Assembly: GCA_003563585.1 (NCBI GenBank)
Contig: PWUQ01000069.1
Coordinates: 1-6,884 of the forward strand
From: Candidatus Parvarchaeota archaeon
Lineage (GTDB): Archaea > Nanobdellota > Nanobdellia > CSSed11-243R1
Reading direction: 5' to 3'
Length of the DNA: 6,884 nucleotides
The notes beneath the pieces are model-generated. The model was not told where the DNA came from, did no database searches, and saw only the letters and a list, made by a program, of their open reading frames with translations. How positions within the stretch are numbered: the first letter of the stretch is position 1; every line of letters starts with the position of its first letter. A program made the position numbers and the translations under genes. Shown here piece after piece: positions 1 through 5,596 of this stretch.

Positions 1-611
1 GACAAAGAAACTATTTTTGATTTATAATCCACTTTATATTTTTCAAATATATTCTTAATTCTGTCTTTTTCTTTTAAAGGAATTAATATACTACTTTTGC
101 CTATCTTTTTTCCATTTACTTTTTCCAGTAAACCTTTGTATTCTTTATTCTTTACTTTAAATCCATATAGCTTATTTAAAAAAGCCCCCCTATTTTTTAT
201 TTTTAAGCTGTCCCACCAAATTAATAGATGAGGTTCTCCTTTTATTTTACTTATATATTTCCCATAAAGAACAATTCCATTCTTCGATATGCTATCTTTC
301 AATTCGCTCCATTCATTTAATTTGCCTGCAAGGGGTTTTATTTCATTGGATACCCCTTTTAATCTAAATTTTATGCCTATATTTGAAGACATAAAATCAT
401 CAGAAATTCTTTTTATTTTTTTATTGAAACTTTTGATTTGCTTTTTATTTAAATCTACATCAAAAAATAAATCTATATCAGATTCATCTGTAGCTGTTCC
501 ACTGGCAACACTCCCGAATAAAATTATGTTTTTTATTTTTTTAATTTCAACATCTTTTAAATTTTCCAGAACATATGAAACAAAATAAGAAGCATAATCA
601 ATCAATTTCAT
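1..611 (-). CDS. MNT-type nucleotidyltransferase (MntA-like), partial: C-terminus lies beyond the left edge
   Basis: The reading frame is open from an ATG at 609-611 to the window edge, giving 203 residues with no stop seen. Residues 30-53 carry the Pol beta-superfamily signature: G33-S34, exactly ten residues, then D45-I-D47, the GS-x10-DxD spacing of minimal nucleotidyltransferases such as the antitoxin MntA. These aspartates normally bind Mg2+ for NMP transfer. Residues 91-119 (PLAGKL, then LKDSI, then GIVLYGKY) continue a domain common in archaeal stand-alone nucleotidyltransferases. Residues 125-203 form an extra lysine-rich region (IWWDSLK, LNKLYGF, YKGLLE, ILIPL) that a minimal MntA of roughly 140 residues does not have. 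The gene overlaps the upstream HEPN-like gene by 14 nt, so the two are probably co-transcribed and translationally coupled. By analogy it may AMPylate or otherwise modify its partner, but that is inference. Fold is confident; antitoxin role is only plausible. Confidence 0.85.
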   Translation of the reverse strand, partial: MKLIDYASYFVSYVLENLKDVEIKKIKNIILFGSVASGTATDESDIDLFFDVDLNKKQIKSFNKKIKRISDDFMSSNIGIKFRLKGVSNEIKPLAGKLNEWSELKDSISKNGIVLYGKYISKIKGEPHLLIWWDSLKIKNRGAFLNKLYGFKVKNKEYKGLLEKVNGKKIGKSSILIPLKEKDRIKNIFEKYKVDYKSKIVSL

Positions 612-1017
612 AATCGCACAACTCTTTAAGTTCTAAATAAGCATCTATTTTTCTACGCAGCACTTTATCAGTAACAGGAGCCCCGTATATTATCTCATTT
701 CTATCTTGTTCTATCTGATTAATCAATCCTATTATTTCATGTATATTTTTTATTTGATTTAAATTTTTAGAAGTTATTGAATTAAGTTTAATTTTTATTT
801 TTTCTTTAGATTTTGAAAACCAATTATGTTTTATACTTATTCCTGGATCTATTACATTTAAATTATGCAAATATAATTCAATTAAATTAGAAGCTCCTAA
901 TGAAATCATAGACATCAATCTTCTTTGATGCATAAGCAAACCTTGTTTATCTTTTATAGCGGAATTAATTGTATGTTCAACTTCTTTTAAAATTTCTTCA
1001 TGTTTTGTAATTTTCAT
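598..1017 (-). CDS. HEPN-like small helical protein, probable partner of the nucleotidyltransferase
   Basis: This 139-residue protein looks all-helical and charged, with no signal peptide or membrane segment. It resembles HEPN/HepT-type proteins in size, predicted helicity, position next to a nucleotidyltransferase gene, and a C-terminal D105-R106-N107-E-I-I-Y111-G element. In HepT toxins this position carries R-x4-H-x-Y, where Arg and His are the RNase residues and the Tyr is the AMPylation target. Here the His position is Tyr111 and the later Tyr position is Ala113, so classical HEPN RNase chemistry is doubtful. Residues 32-53 (RRLMSM, SLGASNLIELYLHNL) look like a conserved core helix. The start is the ATG at 1015-1017, with no Shine-Dalgarno in the preceding bases, as expected for a leaderless or short-leader archaeal transcript. 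Its stop lies inside the downstream gene. It is the first gene of the operon and is preceded by two palindromes. The HEPN assignment is from motif and context only. Confidence 0.65.
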   Translation of the reverse strand: MKITKHEEILKEVEHTINSAIKDKQGLLMHQRRLMSMISLGASNLIELYLHNLNVIDPGISIKHNWFSKSKEKIKIKLNSITSKNLNQIKNIHEIIGLINQIEQDRNEIIYGAPVTDKVLRRKIDAYLELKELCDYEID

Positions 1018-1027
1018 AGTATTTATT

Positions 1028-1041
1028 AAGACATTTGTCTT
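1028..1041. promoter_or_regulatory. Putative operator, proximal copy (AAGACA-TT-TGTCTT palindrome)
   Basis: A perfect inverted repeat with 6-bp arms and a 2-bp centre lies 11-24 nt upstream of the HEPN-like start codon, between the TATA-like region and the ATG. A protein bound here would sit on or near the transcription start. The same arms recur 38 bp away. The operator role is inferred from symmetry, repetition and placement. Confidence 0.55.
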
Positions 1042-1062
1042 TAAAAAGTTTATTATATATTA
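1041..1062 (-). promoter_or_regulatory. TATA-like promoter region of the HEPN/MNT-like operon
   Basis: Reading on the minus strand, an AT-only block (TAATATATAATA, 1051-1062) is centred 39 nt before the start codon, and a second possible box (TTTTTAAA, about 1041-1048) lies about 27 nt before it. The first would give a leader of roughly a dozen bases, the second a leaderless transcript. Both lie between the two palindromes. The whole region is AT-rich, so the exact box is uncertain. Confidence 0.4.
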
Positions 1063-1082
1063 TTTAAGACACCTGTCTTAAA
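1063..1082. promoter_or_regulatory. Putative operator, distal copy (TTTAAGACA-CC-TGTCTTAAA palindrome)
   Basis: This is a perfect inverted repeat with 9-bp arms around CC. It includes the last codons and stop of diphthine synthase and lies upstream of the TATA-like block of the HEPN-like gene. Its core arms match the proximal copy exactly, and the centres are 38 bp apart. A 2-nt loop and no following T-run argue against a terminator. The operator role is inferred. Confidence 0.55.
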
Positions 1083-1798
1083 GCTTCTTCTTCCATGAAA
1101 TGAAGTTCTCCTGGAACTATAAGGATGTGCTGGGGTTTTTTGAAATCAAAATCAATCAGTTTATTTGCTTTTCCGGATTTTATTGTTTGATTATCAGAAC
1201 CGATTCTCGCCAATCCCACAATTAATTGATTTTCGTTCATGCCCGCTTCAATTAATATTTTTATTGCTTCGTTAATTGTCATGAATCTGTTTTCTTCCGG
1301 CTTTAAATCCAAGAAAACTAGTGTATGTAAATTGTTTTTCTGATTTGTTTGAATTGTTTCAAAAAAAGATTTTGGATTATAACTTTTGGTTGGAAATGGG
1401 ATTGAACAGCTTTTTCCGAATTTGTATATAAAAAGTCCGGATTCGCAAACAGAAGTATAAATTGATGATGAATGGATTACTTTTGTTTCAATGCCTTTCT
1501 TTTTAGCTTCGATTAAAAACTCGCTGTGTGTTGTTGCTGTTAAAGGGTCTCCCCCCACCAAAAATCCTACTTCTTTTTCTTTTGCATCTTTCAAAAGAAT
1601 ATCTGATTGTTCTACTTCTTTTCTGGACAAAATTTTTATTTTTTTTCCAATTAATTCTTCAATTTTTTTCTTTTCAACACCTAATTTGGAAGTGTATTCT
1701 TCCATATAGAGAATATCACAATTTTTTGCTATTTCTAATCCTTTTACTGAAATGTCTTTCTCATCATACAAACCAAGCCCGATTAGATACAATGCCAT
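1064..1798 (-). CDS. dph5: Diphthine synthase (SAM-dependent methyltransferase)
   Basis: This 244-residue protein matches archaeal Dph5/DphB in length and motifs. The enzyme methylates the aminocarboxypropyl-histidine intermediate on translation elongation factor 2, using S-adenosylmethionine, as the middle step of diphthamide synthesis in the cytoplasm. The N-terminus MALYLIGLGLYDEKDIS is the hallmark of the tetrapyrrole-methylase-like family. Residues 82-91 (GGDPLTATTH) form the SAM-binding loop. IHSSSI (108-113), FPTKSYNP, LVFLDL and VGLARIGSDNQ follow in the family order. An upstream ATG at 1870 would add 24 residues ahead of the conserved MALYLIGLGL start and overlap the divergent neighbour, so 1798 is chosen. 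The start is divergent from a prepilin peptidase 37 nt away. The 3' end contains half of a twin palindrome upstream of the next minus-strand operon. Confidence 0.95.
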   Translation of the reverse strand: MALYLIGLGLYDEKDISVKGLEIAKNCDILYMEEYTSKLGVEKKKIEELIGKKIKILSRKEVEQSDILLKDAKEKEVGFLVGGDPLTATTHSEFLIEAKKKGIETKVIHSSSIYTSVCESGLFIYKFGKSCSIPFPTKSYNPKSFFETIQTNQKNNLHTLVFLDLKPEENRFMTINEAIKILIEAGMNENQLIVGLARIGSDNQTIKSGKANKLIDFDFKKPQHILIVPGELHFMEEEALRQVS

Positions 1799-1835
1799 AA
1801 CAAATGTTATAAATGTTTTATTTTTATGTTTTTTT
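1797..1835. promoter_or_regulatory. Compact divergent promoter between dph5 and the prepilin peptidase gene
   Basis: Only 37 nt separate the two start codons. On the plus strand TTATAAAT (1807-1814) is centred about 26 nt before the prepilin peptidase ATG, which fits a leaderless archaeal promoter. On the minus strand an AT-only block (about 1816-1826) lies about 23 nt before the dph5 ATG. A small palindrome ATAACA-AA-TGTTAT (1797-1810) overlaps the dph5 start codon. The two core promoters must share space, so polymerases could interfere with each other. Confidence 0.4.
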
Positions 1836-2666
1836 ATGATTAGCATATTTGCATTAATTGCAATAATCACTGCTGCTATTCTTTTACTTATAGCAAGTAT
1901 TGAAGACTTAAAAACAAGAGAAGTTCCTGATTATGTAAGCTACACGCTTATAGGTTCTGGAATATTCATACGTGCAATGTGGTTTTTATTTGAAAGAAAC
2001 ACATCTGTCATATTTTGGGTACCTACTTCTTTTCTAGTACTTGGAGGATTCTCCTATATGCTTTACAAAAGCGGACAATGGGGAGGAGGCGACGTTAAAA
2101 TAATGGCTGGTGTTGGAATTTTATTGAGTTCTTTTCCAGGAGATATTGTACCATTTTTCTTCAATTTTTTAATTAATTCATTGTTGGTTGGAGCTATATA
2201 TGGGGCATTTGGCATTGCTGTCATGGTAATCGCAAATAGGAAAAAGGTGAAATTTAGATGGTATGAAATAGTACTGCTGCCTATATTTTTAGTGTTGAGT
2301 ATATTACTTGCTTATTATACACCTTTATTCCTTTCATTTTTTGGAATATTCATATTGATTTCAATATTATCTCTTGTATATTTCAAAAAAATTGAAAAGA
2401 CAGCTATGCAGATGAGTGTTCCTGTTGAGAAGCTCACAGAAGGCGACTGGTTAGTAGATGATATAAAAATAGAAGATAAAGTATTTTTGAAAAAGAGAAA
2501 TATTGGGCTGACAATAGATGATTTAAAAAAACTCAAGAAGAATAAAGATAAAATAAAAAAAGTTAAAATAAAAACAGGAATTCCTTTTGTGCCTGTATTT
2601 TTTATAACCCTTATTGTTACTGTTTTTTTCGGAAATATATTGTTTTTTCTGATTCCTTTGATGTGA
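1836..2666 (+). CDS. Archaeal prepilin/preflagellin peptidase (A24 family, class III signal peptidase type)
   Basis: This 276-residue polytopic membrane aspartyl protease should cleave the short class III signal peptides of archaeal pilins and archaellins. The first catalytic aspartate is D24 in IEDLKTREVPDY, just after an N-terminal membrane helix (about 2-21). The second is D86 in the GGGD motif (residues 83-86, GQWGGGDVK). Further hydrophobic segments lie at about 58-77, 92-130, 145-185 and 254-275. A soluble insert (VPVEKLTEGDWLVDD, then a lysine-rich linker) precedes GIPFVPVFFI and the last helix, matching the C-terminal domain seen in archaeal A24 peptidases. An upstream in-frame ATG at 1752 lies inside dph5 and adds no membrane-compatible sequence, so 1836 is preferred; it has no Shine-Dalgarno but a well-placed TATA box. 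Its stop abuts the stop of the convergent HIT gene. No pilin gene is visible here, so the substrate is unknown. Confidence 0.92.
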   Translation: MISIFALIAIITAAILLLIASIEDLKTREVPDYVSYTLIGSGIFIRAMWFLFERNTSVIFWVPTSFLVLGGFSYMLYKSGQWGGGDVKIMAGVGILLSSFPGDIVPFFFNFLINSLLVGAIYGAFGIAVMVIANRKKVKFRWYEIVLLPIFLVLSILLAYYTPLFLSFFGIFILISILSLVYFKKIEKTAMQMSVPVEKLTEGDWLVDDIKIEDKVFLKKRNIGLTIDDLKKLKKNKDKIKKVKIKTGIPFVPVFFITLIVTVFFGNILFFLIPLM

Positions 2667-3395
2667 TTAAGAGTAATATCCGCCAGTTCTTCTATAAATT
2701 TCTTCGGGCTTTTTTTTCTTTTCTGGTGCTTGTTGTGTTTGAGGTTGTTGAATCTGTTGTGTTTGCTGAATCTGTTGATTTTGAGATTGCTGAGGTCTCT
2801 GGATAGGATGTTGTGGCGCGTGTATTGATTGTTGGTGCTGAGGTTGTGCTTGTTTAGGTTGATGGAATTGTTTGGGATATTGTTCAACTGCTTGGGGTTG
2901 CTGCTGGTGTTGCGTTTGCTGGTGGTGTTGTTGCGGTTGTTGATATTGTTGTGTTTGTGGTTGCTGAATTTGTTTTTTTTGGCTGTAAATTATTTGAGCT
3001 ATTCTTTGCTGTTGATTTTTAAAATCTTCTTCGGAGAATTTTTTGGGTTCCCAAACCAAGCTAACTTTGTCATTTTCATATCTTGGCATTATATGCATAA
3101 AAGCATGAGGTGTTCTTTGTCCCGCTGCTTCCCCCATTCCATACAGAAAGTTGATTCCTTTTGCTCCAAATTCTAAAAGAGCTAAAGAAAGTCCTCTTGC
3201 GACAAGGAAAAACTTTGCCATATCTGTATCTGAAAGTTCCATGATAGAAACCACGTGCTGCTTTGGGATTAGCATTAAATGTCCTGGATTAGATGGATTT
3301 ATATCTAAAATAGCTACAAATTGATTGTCTTCATAAACTTTGTAACTTGGAATTTTATCTCCAATAATTGCGCAAAACAAACATTGTTGTTCCAT
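2667..3395 (-). CDS. HIT-domain protein with altered active site and Q-rich tail
   Basis: This 242-residue protein has a HIT (histidine triad) domain at residues 1-120 and a long low-complexity tail. The N-terminus has C5-x2-C8 and IPKQH47, and the triad region contains H97, so the usual four zinc ligands of zinc-binding HIT proteins are all present. PGHLMLIPKQH and the GMGEAAGQ loop (86-93) are typical of nucleotide-binding HIT proteins. The triad, normally H-x-H-x-H, reads H97-A-F99-M-H101: the middle histidine, the usual nucleophile, is Phe. Hydrolase or transferase activity by the standard mechanism is therefore unlikely, while nucleotide binding may remain. Residues 138-225 contain 42 Gln in 88 residues with Pro and His, followed by KKKK and EEIYRRTGGYYS. 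The tail looks disordered. The gene is convergent with the prepilin peptidase, with no base between the stops, and has its own TATA box. Function is not known. Confidence 0.9.
   Translation of the reverse strand: MEQQCLFCAIIGDKIPSYKVYEDNQFVAILDINPSNPGHLMLIPKQHVVSIMELSDTDMAKFFLVARGLSLALLEFGAKGINFLYGMGEAAGQRTPHAFMHIMPRYENDKVSLVWEPKKFSEEDFKNQQQRIAQIIYSQKKQIQQPQTQQYQQPQQHHQQTQHQQQPQAVEQYPKQFHQPKQAQPQHQQSIHAPQHPIQRPQQSQNQQIQQTQQIQQPQTQQAPEKKKKPEEIYRRTGGYYS
2730..2972 (-). repeat. Q-rich coding repeat with matching 27-nt units at both ends
   Basis: The HIT tail DNA is built of CAA/CAG runs. The nine-residue unit QIQQPQTQQ occurs at residues 142-150 (2946-2972) and again at 214-222 (2730-2756). The two 27-nt copies differ at only three positions, two of them synonymous third bases and one a shifted Pro codon third base. 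A shortened variant (QIQQTQQ) lies beside the second copy. This suggests growth of the tail by internal duplication. Confidence 0.7.
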
Positions 3396-3413
3396 GTAAT
3401 ATGAATTAAACGG

Positions 3414-3424
3414 CTATATAAAAA
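3414..3424 (-). promoter_or_regulatory. TATA box of the HIT gene
   Basis: On the minus strand TTTTTATATAG is centred about 24 nt upstream of the HIT start codon, and no Shine-Dalgarno precedes that ATG. This is the geometry of a leaderless archaeal transcript. It is one of the clearer boxes in the window because the flanks include GC-containing bases. Confidence 0.5.
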
Positions 3425-3461
3425 TATTTGGATGGTTAAATTGTATCAAAAATTAAATCAA

Positions 3462-3479
3462 GCGAAAGTTATACATATC
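3462..3479 (+). promoter_or_regulatory. BRE/TATA promoter of the phosphoesterase operon
   Basis: A purine-rich BRE-like GCGAAAG (3462-3468) is followed by TTATACATAT (3469-3478), centred about 30 nt before the ATG at 3504. This predicts a leaderless or nearly leaderless mRNA. The region 3396-3503 between the divergent HIT and phosphoesterase genes holds both promoters and otherwise nothing I can recognise. Confidence 0.5.
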
Positions 3480-3503
3480 TTTAATTAAATTAATTAATGT
3501 GTA

Positions 3504-4193
3504 ATGAAAATGAAATTTATTGAAAATGAGCGGGCATTTGTTGTGAATGATTTTCTAGTCATAGCTGATTTGCACATAGGTTACGAGAAAACGCTGGAAG
3601 ATAAAGGATATAACATACCAAGCATGAGAAAGGATTTTGTAAAAAGAATAAAAAATCTCCAAAAAACAACCAGTTCCAGCAAATTAATAATTCTGGGAGA
3701 TATAAAACATAATGTCCCAGTCGCCACAAGAAATGAAAAGTATGAACTTCCAAATTTTTTCAGGGAAATATCAAAATTTTTTGAAGACATTATCGTAATT
3801 AAAGGAAATCATGATGGAAATATAGAAAAAATGGTTCATGAAGAAAAAGTAAAAATTGTTCCTGAATATATTTACAAAGATTTCACATTCACTCATGGAC
3901 ACAGATATCCATCCGAAAAAGCCATGCAATCAAAAATAATCATCATGGGACACATACATCCAACTTACAAAATAAAAGATAGTTCTGGAATAAAACATAA
4001 TTATGCCTGCTGGACAATTGGAAAAATAAATAGAAAAAAACTGGATAGGTATAAAAAAATAAAGTGTGAAAAGGTGGTAATCGTTCCATCTTTCAACCAG
4101 CTTACTACAGGTTATAAAGGACTTTCTGGTCCTCTTGCAAAAGCAATTAAAAGAGAAGAGATTTATTTAATTGACTTGACAAAGGTGATGTAA
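3504..4193 (+). CDS. Calcineurin-like metallophosphoesterase, archaeal SbcD/Mre11-related (COG1407-type)
   Basis: This 229-residue soluble protein carries the full dinuclear-metal phosphoesterase motif set: D22-L-H24 (ADLHIG), G65-D66-I-K-H69, G101-N102-H103-D104, THGH (130-133) and G149-H150-I-H152-P. The start FIENERAFVVNDFLVIADLHIGYE and the single-domain length match the archaeal SbcD/Mre11-related family rather than Mre11 itself, which is longer and has a capping domain. Members are predicted nucleases or phosphodiesterases, and in bacteria relatives are associated with Lhr-type helicases in DNA-repair operons. Here an Lhr-type helicase lies about 1.5 kb downstream on the same strand. 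The second in-frame ATG at 3510 is an alternative start. The stop overlaps the start of a small membrane protein gene (TAATG), so the two are probably coupled. The substrate is unproven. Confidence 0.9.
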   Translation: MKMKFIENERAFVVNDFLVIADLHIGYEKTLEDKGYNIPSMRKDFVKRIKNLQKTTSSSKLIILGDIKHNVPVATRNEKYELPNFFREISKFFEDIIVIKGNHDGNIEKMVHEEKVKIVPEYIYKDFTFTHGHRYPSEKAMQSKIIIMGHIHPTYKIKDSSGIKHNYACWTIGKINRKKLDRYKKIKCEKVVIVPSFNQLTTGYKGLSGPLAKAIKREEIYLIDLTKVM

Positions 4194-4357
4194 TGACAAA
4201 AAAACCTAATGTATGGGCAAGTTTAGTTGCGATGATATTTCTAATTGCCGGTTTCGTGCTTTTCATGCTTCAAAGAAAAGAAATTGGAGTAGCATGTACA
4301 CTAGTGGGTGTCATAATATATTTAATAACAAAAGTTAGATTTTCAGATGATGATTGA
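4193..4357 (+). CDS. 54-residue two-helix membrane protein, translationally coupled to the phosphoesterase
   Basis: The ATG at 4193-4195 shares its A with the preceding TAA stop (TAATG), a common arrangement for coupled translation. The product begins MTKKPNVWAS, then has a hydrophobic helix at about residues 9-26 (LVAMIFLIAGFVLFML), a short charged turn QRKE, a second helix at about 31-46 (IGVACTLVGVIIYLI), and ends TKVRFSDDD. The basic N-terminus (KK) and the turn (RKE) suggest a helical hairpin, though the loop charge makes topology ambiguous. Its last 15 nt overlap the 3' end of the convergent CCA-adding enzyme gene. I do not recognise a family. Support comes from the clean frame, the coupled start and the membrane-protein composition; no homologue was checked. 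Confidence 0.7.
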   Translation: MTKKPNVWASLVAMIFLIAGFVLFMLQRKEIGVACTLVGVIIYLITKVRFSDDD

Positions 4358-5596
4358 AATTTCTTTATCTATGCATTTAGAAACAAACTTTTTGATGTCT
4401 GCAAATTCTCTCTTCACATCACAAGCCATATTTTCACCTGACACGTAAATATTTTTGTGCTTATCCATAAATTTATCAAAATTAGAACCAGAAATCCACA
4501 CAGGAGGTCCTGTATGTTTCCTATATTTTGAAAGTTTTTTTGTTTCCAATTCGAAGAATACATCAATCGTATTTTTATCTATGAAATAACCATAATCAAA
4601 AACAGCTATCCCATTTCTCAAAAGATATTTATTTATTTTTTTCAATGCTTTTTTGAGTTTAGCCAAAAATACATCTTCTTTGGGGTATTCTTTTTTCAAT
4701 TTTTTAATAATCAAAAGGGTTTTTCTATTGTTGCTTCTCTTTTTTATTTCTTTTATGGATATTTTTTTCTTTTTGAAAAATGAATCAGAAGGTTTTCTCA
4801 AAAACAATCTTGATGAAAGAATCAGATTTGAAAAAACCTCGTTGTCAAGAGCAGCCGAAGCATTTCTTTCCTTGAGTACTGGGTCTATAATCACTATTGG
4901 AGAATATAATTTTGATTTGGAAAGTTTGCGAAGAATCTCAGAATTATTTTTGTAGTGTTTATTTATATCAATAAAAATTTTGGGTTTCATCTTTTCAGAT
5001 TCTTTTACAAAATTCAAAAATGATTTGTAATATATAATCAAAAGCTCGGAGACATAGCCAGATATTCCGGATATATGTGTTTCTGCACCATAAACTCTTT
5101 GCGCTCTCGCAAATTCCTTAAAAACTCTTATTTCATCTGCAAGTTTTGAATTCTTTTTTATTTTATTTTTCACGAATTCTACATGAAAAAGAGATGCGTC
5201 CATGCTGTTTTCCGCTTCAGATGGTTTTTTTATGTTGTAAACAGGTACAAATTCCAATTCATATCCTTTGTAATTTACCTTGCAGTAATCTCTGCTGCCA
5301 TGCAAAACTTTTGCATTTCTGAAAACTTTTTTGACTATTTTTTTAAGTAAATCTCCTATTTTTTTATGGTTTTTTTCAAACCTTACGAAAAAATCTATGT
5401 CGTGCTGTCCTTTTGTCCAAGTATTTTTTGCAACACTGCCTCCGACAAAGATTTCCGCTTTTATTTTTTGTTTCGAAATTTCTTCTTGGATTCTTTCTTT
5501 AGAAAAATATATAATGTCCTCTACCTTTTTTCTTTCAGCATTGGTAGGTTTTATTTTTTGTTTGACTATTTTGACTATTTTTTCGTGCTCTTGCAT
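4343..5596 (-). CDS. cca: CCA tRNA nucleotidyltransferase, archaeal class I
   Basis: This 417-residue enzyme adds or repairs the 3'-terminal CCA of tRNAs without a nucleic-acid template, and is required where tRNA genes do not encode CCA. The catalytic head has G53-S54 (GGSVAKNTW) and D66-I-D68 (HDIDFFVRF). The third carboxylate strand reads YELE115FVPVY, with Glu where archaeal enzymes usually have Asp. Further archaeal landmarks follow in order: the FHVEFVKNKIK region, GAETHISGISGYVSELLIIYYKSF, DPVLKERNASAAL and HTGPPVW in the tail domain. The length is close to the usual 430-450. An upstream ATG at 5659 would add 21 residues and run into the divergent helicase gene; MQEHEKIVKIVKQKIKPT at 5596 matches the family start. 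The 3' end overlaps the small membrane-protein gene by 15 nt. Confidence 0.95.
   Translation of the reverse strand: MQEHEKIVKIVKQKIKPTNAERKKVEDIIYFSKERIQEEISKQKIKAEIFVGGSVAKNTWTKGQHDIDFFVRFEKNHKKIGDLLKKIVKKVFRNAKVLHGSRDYCKVNYKGYELEFVPVYNIKKPSEAENSMDASLFHVEFVKNKIKKNSKLADEIRVFKEFARAQRVYGAETHISGISGYVSELLIIYYKSFLNFVKESEKMKPKIFIDINKHYKNNSEILRKLSKSKLYSPIVIIDPVLKERNASAALDNEVFSNLILSSRLFLRKPSDSFFKKKKISIKEIKKRSNNRKTLLIIKKLKKEYPKEDVFLAKLKKALKKINKYLLRNGIAVFDYGYFIDKNTIDVFFELETKKLSKYRKHTGPPVWISGSNFDKFMDKHKNIYVSGENMACDVKREFADIKKFVSKCIDKEISIII

Noticed and set aside
289..588. 99-codon open frame on the plus strand
   Set aside because: It is antisense to the nucleotidyltransferase, which has clear catalytic motifs.
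1063..1082. Palindrome as an intrinsic terminator for dph5
   Set aside because: It has a 2-nt loop and AT-rich arms, no T-run follows on the minus strand, and the same arms recur upstream of the next gene, which fits an operator better.
1752..1835. Longer prepilin peptidase start adding 28 residues
   Set aside because: It lies mostly inside dph5 on the other strand, and the ATG at 1836 gives a proper N-terminal helix before the first catalytic Asp and has a well-spaced TATA box.
1799..1870. Longer dph5 start adding 24 residues
   Set aside because: The added residues precede the conserved MALYLIGLGL start of the family and would overlap the divergent prepilin peptidase gene.
2315..2887. 190-codon open frame on the minus strand
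   Set aside because: It spans the convergent ends of two well-supported genes in other frames; its Asn/Lys/Phe-rich product is typical of an AT-rich shadow frame.
2730..2990. Possible tandem-repeat or CRISPR-like array
   Set aside because: The repetition is in-frame Gln coding inside the HIT gene; there are no regular repeats with unique spacers.
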